Positions 43,620 to 52,208 of a stretch of DNA of 64,000 nucleotides are shown here, one piece after another (within the stretch, counting starts at the first letter, position 1; each line of letters starts with the position of its first letter). This stretch comes from an uncultured Oligoflexia bacterium (lineage in GTDB: Bacteria; Bdellovibrionota; Bacteriovoracia; Bacteriovoracales; Bacteriovoracaceae), in contig CAJXPQ010000012.1 in NCBI GenBank assembly GCA_913058265.1, forward strand, positions 39,931 to 103,930. The letters run 5' to 3'. The notes under the pieces were generated by a model that was given only the letters and a program-made list of their open reading frames with translations, was not told the origin of the DNA and did no database searches. Made by a program: the position numbers and the translations under genes.

Positions 43620-44420
43620 TTACTGACAAAGCTTACGCACGCTCTTTAACTGAGCTTTCATATCCTTAGCATAAAAAGGCTCTTTTAAACCTCTAATAAC
43701 ACCTCTATCACTAGCTTCAATAGCATTGATAAAGCCCTCTTCAGCCTCAAAGATGTCTGTAATGATAATAACATTTTCTGCTTTAGAGCTATTAAGGTTC
43801 TGGATAATCCTTTTCATATTATTAAGTCCGCCACTGAGGCACACACGATCAAAGCTTCCGGCTTCCTTTCTAAACTCTTCAAAATAATAAACTTTCATTT
43901 TTTGATTCATAGGACAAGTTGCATTCAAGTCTTTCAAGAATCTCTCTCGGCTGCACTCATTATCAAAACCATTAAAATCAACCTGCTTCATAGTTGAACT
44001 GACGTCCACCCATACCTCAAGCTTTGATTTACCTTCCTTCATCTTTTTTTGTTGCTTGCCGCAAAAAATATCAAAGAACTGCGCCTTATCACAATCAATC
44101 ATCTGTCGATCTAATCCAGCATGAGGCTCTAAGAAGTCATACTTCTTATTATTCTCTATAGTTGAAAGATCTAGCTCTTCTTGTACTTTTCCTTGCTCAC
44201 CACGCTTATATAAGCCTACCTGTGGATCAAAGCAATACTCACCCATCTGTTGACACTGCAATGCTTGTTGAGCAAGCTTGTCTGAGCGGCTTTGTGATTT
44301 TAGTACCCCATCTAACCAAGAAACCTTATCTATACTTAGAAACCAAACTTCAAAGCGCTTCGGTAATGCAAAAGCATTAACAGAAACAGAAAGAATAAGT
44401 AGTACTATTAGTTTTTTCAT
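43620..44420 (-). CDS. Secreted protein with VWA-like MIDAS segment, unknown
   Basis: 266 residues with a signal peptide (cut after VNAFA). LEVWVDVSSTMKQVD near residue 135 resembles the DxSxS start of a von Willebrand A metal site, and NVIIITDIFEAEEGF resembles the later strand with its conserved Asp. The domain would be truncated and lacks a clear Thr. Four or five Cys occur in the middle. The gene starts 4 bp after the XRE regulator gene and is co-transcribed with it. Confidence 0.68.
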   Translation of the reverse strand: MKKLIVLLILSVSVNAFALPKRFEVWFLSIDKVSWLDGVLKSQSRSDKLAQQALQCQQMGEYCFDPQVGLYKRGEQGKVQEELDLSTIENNKKYDFLEPHAGLDRQMIDCDKAQFFDIFCGKQQKKMKEGKSKLEVWVDVSSTMKQVDFNGFDNECSRERFLKDLNATCPMNQKMKVYYFEEFRKEAGSFDRVCLSGGLNNMKRIIQNLNSSKAENVIIITDIFEAEEGFINAIEASDRGVIRGLKEPFYAKDMKAQLKSVRKLCQ

Positions 44421-44423
44421 AAA

Positions 44424-45026
44424 TTAAAAATCTGTCTGTCCTTGTTTAAAGTATCTGAAAAGAGAGTTTCCAATATCAACAATTAAATCCTTCCCTTCGG
44501 TATCTAAATCTAAAAAATCTGTTAAGAAACCCTTTTGCCTCGGACTCAACTGATTCAACTTATCCCTTACAGTAAGGTTTTTATTATCATCAGAACGTCT
44601 TTCCTCACCAAAGGAAACTTTCACACCTTTTATAGTCGCCGAGGTTTTTTTCCTCGTTTGATTTTCATCCAGGCCCGCTTCGAGGCTACTAAGCTCATCT
44701 TCAGATTCGCCCTCTGCAGCTGCTCCCTCTTCTTCGGAAGAAACACTCTCCTTATAAAATGAAACCAGCTTTTTAAACGTCTGAGTTGAATCTTCATCAA
44801 TAAAGTCTATGATTTCATGTAAGGGAACATTTAAGTGAGCGACTATGTTTGCAATCATCTGTGCATCTAAGTCCTTGGTTTTCTGGTTTAGAAACCTACT
44901 CATGGTAGAAATTCCGACATTTATACGTTCAGCAAGGTCCTTCTGAGATAGTCCTCCACGTATTTGCATATACTTACGTACAACCCCTAAGAACATCTCT
45001 ATCTGATCTAGATTAAATTTAACCAT
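44424..45026 (-). CDS. XRE-family transcriptional regulator
   Basis: AGGAGG before the ATG at 45026 decides the start over 45047. About 200 residues: a Cro/C1-type helix-turn-helix (GLSQKDLAERINVGISTMSRFLNQKT), then a long acidic low-complexity linker (SSEEEGAAAEGESEDE...), then a C-terminal helical segment LSPRQKGFLTDFLDLD. The linker separates DNA-binding and possible multimerisation parts. It is divergent from a pentapeptide-repeat gene across a 150-bp region with repeated TGCAAT-type sequences, which are good operator candidates. Downstream, it is coupled to the VWA-like gene. Confidence 0.88.
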   Translation of the reverse strand: MVKFNLDQIEMFLGVVRKYMQIRGGLSQKDLAERINVGISTMSRFLNQKTKDLDAQMIANIVAHLNVPLHEIIDFIDEDSTQTFKKLVSFYKESVSSEEEGAAAEGESEDELSSLEAGLDENQTRKKTSATIKGVKVSFGEERRSDDNKNLTVRDKLNQLSPRQKGFLTDFLDLDTEGKDLIVDIGNSLFRYFKQGQTDF

Positions 45027-45091
45027 AATTCCTCCTATAAATTGCAATTAAACTCTTGCAACCCCTTAGATTCCCTATCGGAATGCAAAAT

Positions 45092-45123
45092 TATTTCTTG
45101 ATGCAATTTTATTTCTTGACGCA
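45092..45123. promoter_or_regulatory. Candidate operator: tandem 14-bp direct repeat
   Basis: TATTTCTTGATGCA (45092-45105) and TATTTCTTGACGCA (45110-45123) are 18 bp apart and differ at one base. The second overlaps the -35 box of the promoter at 45116. A palindrome AATTGCAATT lies nearby at 45040-45049, within the XRE gene's leader. Confidence 0.55.
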
Positions 45124-45144
45124 TTGCATCGGGCATGCGATACT
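45116..45144 (+). promoter_or_regulatory. Sigma70 promoter of the pentapeptide-repeat gene
   Basis: TTGACG (45116-45121), 17-base spacer, GATACT (45139-45144). This is the best promoter match seen in the window apart from rnpB and lies 33 bases before the start codon. Confidence 0.78.
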
Positions 45145-45176
45145 GGTTACAGGCAAAAACAAACATCGGGGGAACG

Positions 45177-45629
45177 ATGAAAACAACAATAACAAATGCA
45201 ATTAATAAAGAAATTACGGGTACTTACCTAAATATTTCTGATATGAGAGTTTCTAATAAGATCGTTTCTCATAAGAATATTGCAGGTTCAAAATATGAAA
45301 ATATTATATTTGAAAATGTTATCTTTGCCGACTGTGACTTTCAAGGTACTGAAATCACAAACTGTAAGTTTATTAACTGTAAGTTCAAAAATTGCAATTT
45401 CAACTTCTCGAAGTTTGTAGATTGCAATCTGATTACGTGTACGACAGAGAATTGCAATTTTTGCATTACGAATTCCCTTAACTGCAATTTTCTGTCTTGC
45501 ACGTATATCAACAATAGATGGGAAGAATCATCAATTAAAGGATTATTTATTAGCTGTAATTTAGAAAATACAGATATGCCACATACGCTTTCAACTCTCT
45601 CCTCACAAATGGAAGCGTGTGTAGCATAA
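45177..45629 (+). CDS. Pentapeptide-repeat protein
   Basis: GGGGGA before the ATG at 45177 fixes the start. About 150 residues; the middle consists of A(D/N)LxF-like pentads in a Cys/Asn-rich form (FENVIFADCDFQGTEITNC, then NCKFINCKFKNCNF). Such proteins form a right-handed beta-helix; the Qnr/MfpA types mimic DNA and protect gyrase. No signal peptide is seen. The repeats are unusually rich in Cys. It is divergent from an XRE regulator that may control it. The function is not established. Confidence 0.85.
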   Translation: MKTTITNAINKEITGTYLNISDMRVSNKIVSHKNIAGSKYENIIFENVIFADCDFQGTEITNCKFINCKFKNCNFNFSKFVDCNLITCTTENCNFCITNSLNCNFLSCTYINNRWEESSIKGLFISCNLENTDMPHTLSTLSSQMEACVA

Positions 45630-45646
45630 ATTAGAAGTAGTACCCA

Positions 45647-45664
45647 GGGCCATGGTTGGCCCTC
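45647..45664. other. Perfect hairpin after the pentapeptide-repeat gene
   Basis: AGGGCCA / TGGCCCT with a TGGT loop, 18 bases after the stop codon, followed by AATTAAAAATTAATT rather than a T-run. May be a weak terminator or the 5' part of a small RNA. Confidence 0.5.
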
Positions 45665-45772
45665 AATTAAAAATTAATTAAGTATTTAAATATCGTTATG
45701 GAAGAAACCCGCCTTGCATGGATGCTTGCACATCAAAAATATTTCAATCCCCACCTTAACCGCACTTCTTGG

Positions 45773-45800
45773 GCCTACGATAGTAGGCTCTCTTTTTTTT
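45773..45800 (+). terminator. Intrinsic terminator, plus strand
   Basis: GCCTAC / GTAGGC hairpin with a GATA loop followed by TCTCTTTTTTTT. It ends transcription 140 bases past the pentapeptide gene, so either that mRNA has a long 3' UTR or a small RNA ends here. It overlaps the stop of the convergent lolA-like gene. Confidence 0.85.
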
Positions 45801-46413
45801 ATTGCATGCGTTCAATTAAAGCGTTATCTGGTCTTTTGAATTTAAAGGTATCACTTGGGAATTTATCTTTTATGATTATTTCTTTTTTTGTTAGCTTTAA
45901 TGGTCTTGCATCATCAACAAGGTATAGACTAATACTTATAATATCAACAAACTCTTGTGAGCCTTTTTTAAAAATTATCTCTAGCTTCTCAATACCAGTT
46001 TTTTTAATTCCTGTTTTAGTGAAATTAAAATCATACTTATTATTTTTAAGTTTTTGAACAAGGTAGTTTCTATTATTCTTTAAGCCTGGTTTTAAAGAAT
46101 CAAAAATTTTTGAAAAACAAAATTTACTTGAGTCACCTATGGCCAGATTTCCAGCCTCTCCTTCGATAAAAGGAGGATCATACTTGTAAACCTTAGTGGC
46201 GTTACAAACATATACTGTCTTTGTTTGCGAATCTTTAAAATACAAGTTATTGGGATGTTGATACTTCAGGAGTATATTCGACTTCTCAGTTATTTTTATC
46301 AGCTTTTTTTCCTGAACAAAGTGCCCCTCAAATGCTTTTGGTAAAAACGTACTAGCAAGTGCAGTATCAAAAAGCATCATAACAAAAAAGAAAATTAAGA
46401 ATCCTCTAATCAT
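45799..46413 (-). CDS. LolA-like outer-membrane lipoprotein carrier
   Basis: 204 residues with a signal peptide (cut after DTALA). The mature part follows the LolA half-barrel: GHFVQEKKLIKITEKSNILLKYQHPNNLYF, then VYVCNATKVYKYDP and a C-terminal SISLYLVDDARPLKL. LolA shuttles lipoproteins across the periplasm from LolCDE to the outer membrane. It starts 2 bp after the smc stop codon, so the two form an operon. Divergence is high, so it could be a LolA paralogue. Confidence 0.8.
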   Translation of the reverse strand: MIRGFLIFFFVMMLFDTALASTFLPKAFEGHFVQEKKLIKITEKSNILLKYQHPNNLYFKDSQTKTVYVCNATKVYKYDPPFIEGEAGNLAIGDSSKFCFSKIFDSLKPGLKNNRNYLVQKLKNNKYDFNFTKTGIKKTGIEKLEIIFKKGSQEFVDIISISLYLVDDARPLKLTKKEIIIKDKFPSDTFKFKRPDNALIERMQ

Positions 46414-46415
46414 AT

Positions 46416-49400
46416 CTAACTCAACTGAACCGAAACAGCAGTAGAGACACCTGGCTCCTGCATAGTAACACCATACAATGTATCATTCAGCTCCATTGTC
46501 TTCTTATTATGCGTAATCAAAATAAACTGTGATTCAGCACTCATCTCTCTCAATAATTCATTAAATCTTCCAACGTTTGCATCATCAAGCGGAGCATCTA
46601 CCTCATCCAGTAGACAGAATGGACTCGGTTTAACTAAAAAGATTGAAAAGATTAGTGAGACTGCAGTCATGGCTTTTTCACCACCACTCATAAGGTTTAT
46701 TGACTGCATCTTCTTACCAGGTGGTTGTGCAATAATATCAATACCACATTCAACACTGTCGATATTTCCAACGATTTCCAATCTCGCCTCTCCACCACCA
46801 AAAATGATTGGAAAGACTTTCTCAAATCTCATATTCACTTCACTGAAAGCTTCCTTAAATCTAACTCTTGATTTTTCATCAATATGTATAATGGCTTGCT
46901 CTAGGTCTTCCAATGATTGCTTAAGCTCTTGCTCTTGAACCTTTAAAAATTCATATCGAAGTTTTTGACGGTCATAGTCTTCAATTGCTTGCCAATTAAT
47001 TTCACCGAGGCGATTTAGATCTGTTTTATAGCGTTTAAACTTATCTTTAGACTCTCTAAGTACCGCCGGGAATTTTTTATCAAAAGCGTACTCCACAGTT
47101 TCAATTACAATTTCGCCCTCTTCACCTTCCATCGTATACATGTCAGTGAGATCAGCAAGTTCTGCAAGCTCATCTGAATGCAGCTCTAAGTGAGACTTAA
47201 GTACAAGTCGTAAGTCGACTTTATATCTCTCAAAAATATCTTTTGCTAAAACTTCTTCGTCTGTAATAACTTGCTGAACCTTAAGATTTAGTTCAACATT
47301 TTGTTTTTCAATTTTATTAATTTTGGCCGTAAGCTCTTTAACTTCTGTTTCACGACCTTGCATATTTCCAAGTAAAGCGACCAAATCATCTTTGATTAAA
47401 CTTAGATGTGATTCTTTTTCACTTAAAATCTCAGCCTGCTCAGAGTTCGTCATCTCAAGTGTAGAAATTTCTTCTGTTGCATTTTGAACATCTTCCTCGT
47501 ACTGATCTAAAAGTTCATTATTACTTGCTAGTTTTTCGTTATAACGATCCACTTGTGAATCTACATCGATGATCTGTGCTTGGAAGCTTTCTAGCTGAGT
47601 GTGAAAAGTCTTAGCGTTAGCCTGGAGCTCTAGTAACTCTCCTCTACTAGCTTCATGCATTGACCTTACTTCTTCAAGCTCTTCTCTTAATGTCTCTGCT
47701 TGATCATTAAGTTCTGTTGATAAGGATTCAAATTGATCTCTCTTATCATTATTTATTTCTTCAACTTCTAGAAGGTCTAGTTTTGCCTTTGAAATTTCAG
47801 TTTTTCTATTCATTAAAATTTCAAGTCTTGAACTCGTTGATCCGTGATTTGTCTCTTTTGATTCAAGTGATGATTTGAGGGATACATATTTTGTATTGGC
47901 CTCATTTAAATCTTTTGAAACATTATCAAGCTCTGCTGTAAGCTCTTCAACTCTACTCGTTAGAGTTGTAAAGGCTTCATCAAGCTCTATTAGTTCTGCA
48001 TTTTTAGTTTCAAATTCTTCAGTTAACTCATTAATCAGGTTATTTCTCTGAACAACACCCATTGATGTATCATCTTGAGACTTCACTGAAAGTTTAAGAC
48101 CATTAATCGTTTTCTCTAAATAAATATTTCCATCAAGTGATACCAGGCCCCTAAACCTTAAATCACTTGAGATTTTTAATGCAAGCTCTGCTGTTAAATT
48201 ACCAACAACATAGTAGCCGTTAAAAAAGTCATTTAGCTTCGCAGAGTAATCCGAGTCATTTATTTTTAAGATACTCTCGATTGATATAACATCACAACAA
48301 CCTTTAAGTTCTAATCTTTCAATTGTTTCACTCCCACATCTCGAATCGAGTTGAGCTGGGGTAACATAATTAAAATTTATGTCAGACTTACCAAGGGACC
48401 AAGCAGAAAGTTCATCTGCATTATTCTTTGACACGAGTGAATCAAATTGGTCCTCAAATAGTACTTCTAGTGCTTTTGCGTATTGTGCTTCACACTCAAC
48501 AACATTTCCAAGTAATTCAAATGAGCTCGATTCGCTCTGATCAAGGAATCCTTGTGCCCCTTCTCTTGCTCCCTCTCCAGACTTATTAATTTCTTTTAAT
48601 GAGCTTACTCTTGATTCCAACTGGATAACTTCCTTAGAAAGAATTCTTTGTTGAGAATCGGCTTCTTTTAATTGAGCTTTCTTTTGATCATATTCAATTT
48701 TGATTGTTTCAAAGCTTTCCTCTAACTCAGAGAATTTATTTCCAGCTATTTTTGTTTCTTCTCTTTGTTGAACTAACTCATCAGAGAAGTTTGCCGTACT
48801 TTTTTCAATTTCATCAATTTCAGTTGTGATATCCTCAAGACTTGCAGAGTATTCTTCAAGCTTAGTATTATTTCTATATATAACCTGATCAATATCGTGG
48901 AACTCAACTTTCGAATCTTCCAGCTTTAAGCGAAGTGTCTTTTGCTCTTCTTCTTTCTCAAGCATTGATTCTTTTAAGTTTTCAACCTTTGCCTCTAAGT
49001 CTGAGAAGTCCATTTCTTCAAAGTTTTGAGCTTCAAGATCACGAAGTTTATCTGTCAGTTCATTGGCTTTCTCTGATCGAGTCGCAATGTCACCCTCTAG
49101 CTCTTCGTTCTCACTCGTTTTAATTTCTATATGCTTAGCTTTGTCTTCCTGAGACTTTCGCATATGCTTTAAGCGCTCTTCACTTGCTGCAAGCTCTTTA
49201 CTCATTTCATTATATTCACCCTGGAGATCATCAATTTTCTCCGTTAAGTCTATTTTATTAATTCTTTCATCTTCAAGTGCTAACTCAAATTGATCTTTTT
49301 TAAGCATTGCCCGCTCAATTTCAACTTCATTTGTTTGAAGTGTTCTTTTCGCATTTACAAAGTCATTTAGAAAATCAAACTCACGATGAGACTTAGAGAT

Positions 49401-50099
49401 AAGCTCGTGGTGACGAACTCTACTTCTTAATCTTTTTGCTTTCTCAGCTTTTTCCGCCTGGCGCTCGAGAGCTTTAAGGTTTTTATAGATTTCTGTTTGA
49501 AGATCACTAAGTCTATTTAAGTTGGATTGAGTTTGCTCAATCTTTTTCACAGACTCCTTCTTACGCATCTTAAATTTTGTAATGCCTGCAACTTCCTCGA
49601 TCATCGTTCTTCGTTCAATAGGCTTTGCCTGAACTAGTTTATTAATCTCACCCTGTGCAATAATTGAATATGATTTAGCACCGGCACCAGTATCCATAAA
49701 AACTTCTTGGATATCTTTTAGCCTTGCAGGAACTTTATTAATTCTATATTCCGTTTCACCGTTTTTATAAAGCTTTCTAGTTAACGCTATTTCCGTTGGC
49801 TTCATAACTTGGCTGCCAATATGAATATGTTTTCCAGTATTGTTATCTAAAACGAGAGTAACTTCTGCAAATCCACCAGCGGCATATTTTGAAGAGCCAG
49901 AGAAGATAAGATCTTTCATCTTATTCCCTCTTAAGTGTTTTGCTGATTGCTCACCCATAACCCAAAACAGGGCATCAACAATATTTGATTTCCCACAACC
50001 ATTTGGACCAACGATACCTGTAATACCGTCATCAAAATTAATTGTTGTCTTGTCTTTAAATGATTTAAAACCTTGAAGATGAAGTCGTAGTAATTTCAT
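46416..50099 (-). CDS. smc: Chromosome segregation protein SMC
   Basis: 1227 residues with an N-terminal ATPase head (Walker A GPNGCGKSNIVDALFW, 31-39 core), a long coiled coil, a hinge domain at about 520-650 (ending near FRGLVSLDGNIYLEK), a second coiled coil, and a C-terminal head with the signature LMSGGEKAMTAVSLIF and Walker B FCLLDEVDAPLDDANVGRF. SMC compacts and segregates the chromosome with ScpA/ScpB. The length and all ATPase motifs are intact. The start ATG is preceded by a 284-bp non-coding region shared with the divergent next gene. Confidence 0.96.
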   Translation of the reverse strand: MKLLRLHLQGFKSFKDKTTINFDDGITGIVGPNGCGKSNIVDALFWVMGEQSAKHLRGNKMKDLIFSGSSKYAAGGFAEVTLVLDNNTGKHIHIGSQVMKPTEIALTRKLYKNGETEYRINKVPARLKDIQEVFMDTGAGAKSYSIIAQGEINKLVQAKPIERRTMIEEVAGITKFKMRKKESVKKIEQTQSNLNRLSDLQTEIYKNLKALERQAEKAEKAKRLRSRVRHHELISKSHREFDFLNDFVNAKRTLQTNEVEIERAMLKKDQFELALEDERINKIDLTEKIDDLQGEYNEMSKELAASEERLKHMRKSQEDKAKHIEIKTSENEELEGDIATRSEKANELTDKLRDLEAQNFEEMDFSDLEAKVENLKESMLEKEEEQKTLRLKLEDSKVEFHDIDQVIYRNNTKLEEYSASLEDITTEIDEIEKSTANFSDELVQQREETKIAGNKFSELEESFETIKIEYDQKKAQLKEADSQQRILSKEVIQLESRVSSLKEINKSGEGAREGAQGFLDQSESSSFELLGNVVECEAQYAKALEVLFEDQFDSLVSKNNADELSAWSLGKSDINFNYVTPAQLDSRCGSETIERLELKGCCDVISIESILKINDSDYSAKLNDFFNGYYVVGNLTAELALKISSDLRFRGLVSLDGNIYLEKTINGLKLSVKSQDDTSMGVVQRNNLINELTEEFETKNAELIELDEAFTTLTSRVEELTAELDNVSKDLNEANTKYVSLKSSLESKETNHGSTSSRLEILMNRKTEISKAKLDLLEVEEINNDKRDQFESLSTELNDQAETLREELEEVRSMHEASRGELLELQANAKTFHTQLESFQAQIIDVDSQVDRYNEKLASNNELLDQYEEDVQNATEEISTLEMTNSEQAEILSEKESHLSLIKDDLVALLGNMQGRETEVKELTAKINKIEKQNVELNLKVQQVITDEEVLAKDIFERYKVDLRLVLKSHLELHSDELAELADLTDMYTMEGEEGEIVIETVEYAFDKKFPAVLRESKDKFKRYKTDLNRLGEINWQAIEDYDRQKLRYEFLKVQEQELKQSLEDLEQAIIHIDEKSRVRFKEAFSEVNMRFEKVFPIIFGGGEARLEIVGNIDSVECGIDIIAQPPGKKMQSINLMSGGEKAMTAVSLIFSIFLVKPSPFCLLDEVDAPLDDANVGRFNELLREMSAESQFILITHNKKTMELNDTLYGVTMQEPGVSTAVSVQLS

Positions 50100-50383
50100 T
50101 GAAATGTCGTCCCTCTAGTAAAATTTTGTGTGTGCAAAATATCAGCAAAAGTCTTCTACATCCTGTATTAGAAAATTGCCCCTATAGGAAGATTTTCTCT
50201 TATATTACAAGTGATTGTCTAGGAATTATCCATCAAAACTGGAGTAAAGCAGTCAATGATGAGCGCTGCATTCAAACAAATATATTTGAACTTCCGAGCA
50301 AGTACGTGAAACTTTGTACGTCGATACGCGTCAAGGTATCTTTTATCTTATAATGGTTCAACAAACATAATTTAGGATTATAT
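50100..50383. other. Divergent promoter region between smc and the DUF2126-like gene
   Basis: 284 bases. An open frame of 84 codons is present but has no ribosome binding site, poor composition and no recognisable family, so I treat it as non-coding. AGGA lies just before the ATG at 50384. Confidence 0.5.
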
Positions 50384-51703
50384 ATGAATTTACGTAAAAA
50401 CCTCACTTTTGGATTCGAACAAACATTTACTATTTCAGACTGGTGGACAGAACCTGGCTTTACAGCAACATCTGACACACCAAAAAAGCGTGAAAAGATG
50501 CTAGATCTCGCAAAAGAATTAGCGATCGAACTTAAGGGAAAATACTTTGAATCAAATGATATTTGGGACCATATGCAATATGAGGTTACCGATGAGTCCG
50601 GTGAGACACAATTCTATGTCACTATGGACCCGGGTAGTATCGAAGTAAAAACACCTCCATGTCTTGTTGATAAAACTGAGAGTATGGCCGCACCACTTTT
50701 TATTGCCGCTGAAAGGGCCAACTGTGTTGCTTATCGAAACTGGTGGTATGGAGTGCAAGGTGGAACAGAAGGTGGTTGCCACGTTAATATGGGTGGATAT
50801 ACATTTGAAACCAACCCCCTATTCAATGAGCCTGAACTTGTTGTGAAGTACGCTGCCTATGTACACAATAGGCCATGGCTACACCATCCCTTCATGGGCC
50901 TTGATGTTGGTCCCGAAGGAAATGCTATGCGTATGGATGAAAAGCCTGAATTTCTTGAGGTAAAAAATAAGTTTTTAGAATATAGAAATCTATACAAATC
51001 TGGGAAAAAATTAGCACCACAAGAAACCTATGATTTTTTTAAAGATACAAATCTAATTACAGAAAAAGGATCATACCCTTCACTCTATAAATTTAAAGAA
51101 GGGCTTTTCTTAATTGAAGATCGCGGCCAAGAGTCCATGCGAGAAGCAAGAGACTTCTTCCTAGTGAGTGAGATGCGAGTACAGATCTTGGAACATTTAC
51201 AGAAACAAGAATTCTCTGAAGAGTTGCTTGAATTTCCAAATTTACATAAGGATGAGTTAACACAGCTTATGCTCTGGAAAAACTTCGTTCAATGGACAAA
51301 GGACTTCAATCTACCAACAGAGGAATATAAGCGTTTCTTCCTAAGACAATTTCCAATACTTAATGGTGGCACAAATGTGCCTTCTAAATTCGAGATACAC
51401 GATGGAAGACGACCACGAGTAATTAAAGATATTGTAAAAAGGGGTGATGTCGTTGTAGCAAAAAACATTGACCCCTCATTCAAGCGCTTTGAAATTCATA
51501 CGACAGAATTAAGTACAAGTATTAAGCTTGAAGCTGAGGGGATTGAGTTTGAATCAAGTGTTTTATCATTTGAGGATACCCATTTTAAATATATTGATAT
51601 CAAATACAATCAAGATAATCCTTTATTAAAAATATCACTTAAAAGTGAAGGCAAAGTTATTGAGCAAGGAATATTTAATATTCAGAATATGACATGGGAG
51701 TAA
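50384..51703 (+). CDS. Stand-alone DUF2126-like (carboxylate-amine ligase-fold) protein
   Basis: 439 residues. Residues about 8-185 match the DUF2126 pattern as I remember it: FGFEQTF, TMDPGSIEVKTPP (E87), GGTEGGCHVNMGG, HNRPWLHHPFMGLDVGPEG, then AMRMDE. In known proteins this domain is the C-terminal part of large ATP-grasp fusions (with a transglutaminase domain) and belongs to the COOH-NH2 ligase superfamily of GCS and GS. Here it stands alone, followed by a helical region and a beta-rich C-terminal domain ending EQGIFNIQNMTWE. It may attach amino acids to a peptide or polymer; that is inference. No partner gene is beside it. Confidence 0.7.
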   Translation: MNLRKNLTFGFEQTFTISDWWTEPGFTATSDTPKKREKMLDLAKELAIELKGKYFESNDIWDHMQYEVTDESGETQFYVTMDPGSIEVKTPPCLVDKTESMAAPLFIAAERANCVAYRNWWYGVQGGTEGGCHVNMGGYTFETNPLFNEPELVVKYAAYVHNRPWLHHPFMGLDVGPEGNAMRMDEKPEFLEVKNKFLEYRNLYKSGKKLAPQETYDFFKDTNLITEKGSYPSLYKFKEGLFLIEDRGQESMREARDFFLVSEMRVQILEHLQKQEFSEELLEFPNLHKDELTQLMLWKNFVQWTKDFNLPTEEYKRFFLRQFPILNGGTNVPSKFEIHDGRRPRVIKDIVKRGDVVVAKNIDPSFKRFEIHTTELSTSIKLEAEGIEFESSVLSFEDTHFKYIDIKYNQDNPLLKISLKSEGKVIEQGIFNIQNMTWE

Positions 51704-52165
51704 TTATTTCTTATCTTTCTTATGAATATAGTTCCAATAAATTATATGATAGGTTATGGCCTTGAAGCCCAAAACTAAATAGCACAGTTGAAGCATCCAA
51801 TACAAGAGATTAGTTGCAAAGAAATTCATTTTCCAAGAAACATAGAATGCATAAAGAATGAGTGGATGAAGAACATAAAGTCCAGCGTGGACAAGTCTCT
51901 CTACTCGCTCTAGATTCTCGTAAAATATTTCATTCTTAATTATTGATAATGTTGATAGGACTGCCAGCAGAATATAAAGGTTTCCAATCATTTGTGAATA
52001 AGTTGTAAATATTGTTAATGATACTGTCGCAAGAAATAAGATTCCATCGATAACGGCACTATGAATCTCTTTTTGTGAAAGATTACGACGTTTGTTTAAG
52101 ACGTACTCATCGTAAGTGAATAAAGCTCCATGAATAATTGTTGTTAACGTAATAAATATAACCAT
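51704..52165 (-). CDS. Small integral membrane protein (about four TM helices), unknown
   Basis: 153 residues. Hydrophobic stretches at about 1-20, 45-65, 70-85, 98-118 and 122-145 predict four or five membrane helices. RVERLVHAGLYVLHPLILYAFYV contains a conserved-looking His pair. No family recognised. It converges on the previous gene's stop with no gap, and is 43 bp downstream of the patatin-like gene on the same strand. Confidence 0.75.
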   Translation of the reverse strand: MVIFITLTTIIHGALFTYDEYVLNKRRNLSQKEIHSAVIDGILFLATVSLTIFTTYSQMIGNLYILLAVLSTLSIIKNEIFYENLERVERLVHAGLYVLHPLILYAFYVSWKMNFFATNLLYWMLQLCYLVLGFKAITYHIIYWNYIHKKDKK

Positions 52166-52208
52166 AAATCATTTTACTTTTAAATACTGCGCAAAACTAT
52201 GAGCTAAA

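Noticed and set aside
45698..46057. 119-codon plus-strand frame
   Set aside because: It runs through a strong terminator and then antisense to the lolA-like gene.
50099..50353. 84-codon frame in the smc upstream region
   Set aside because: No ribosome binding site, poor amino-acid composition and no recognisable family; better seen as a promoter region.
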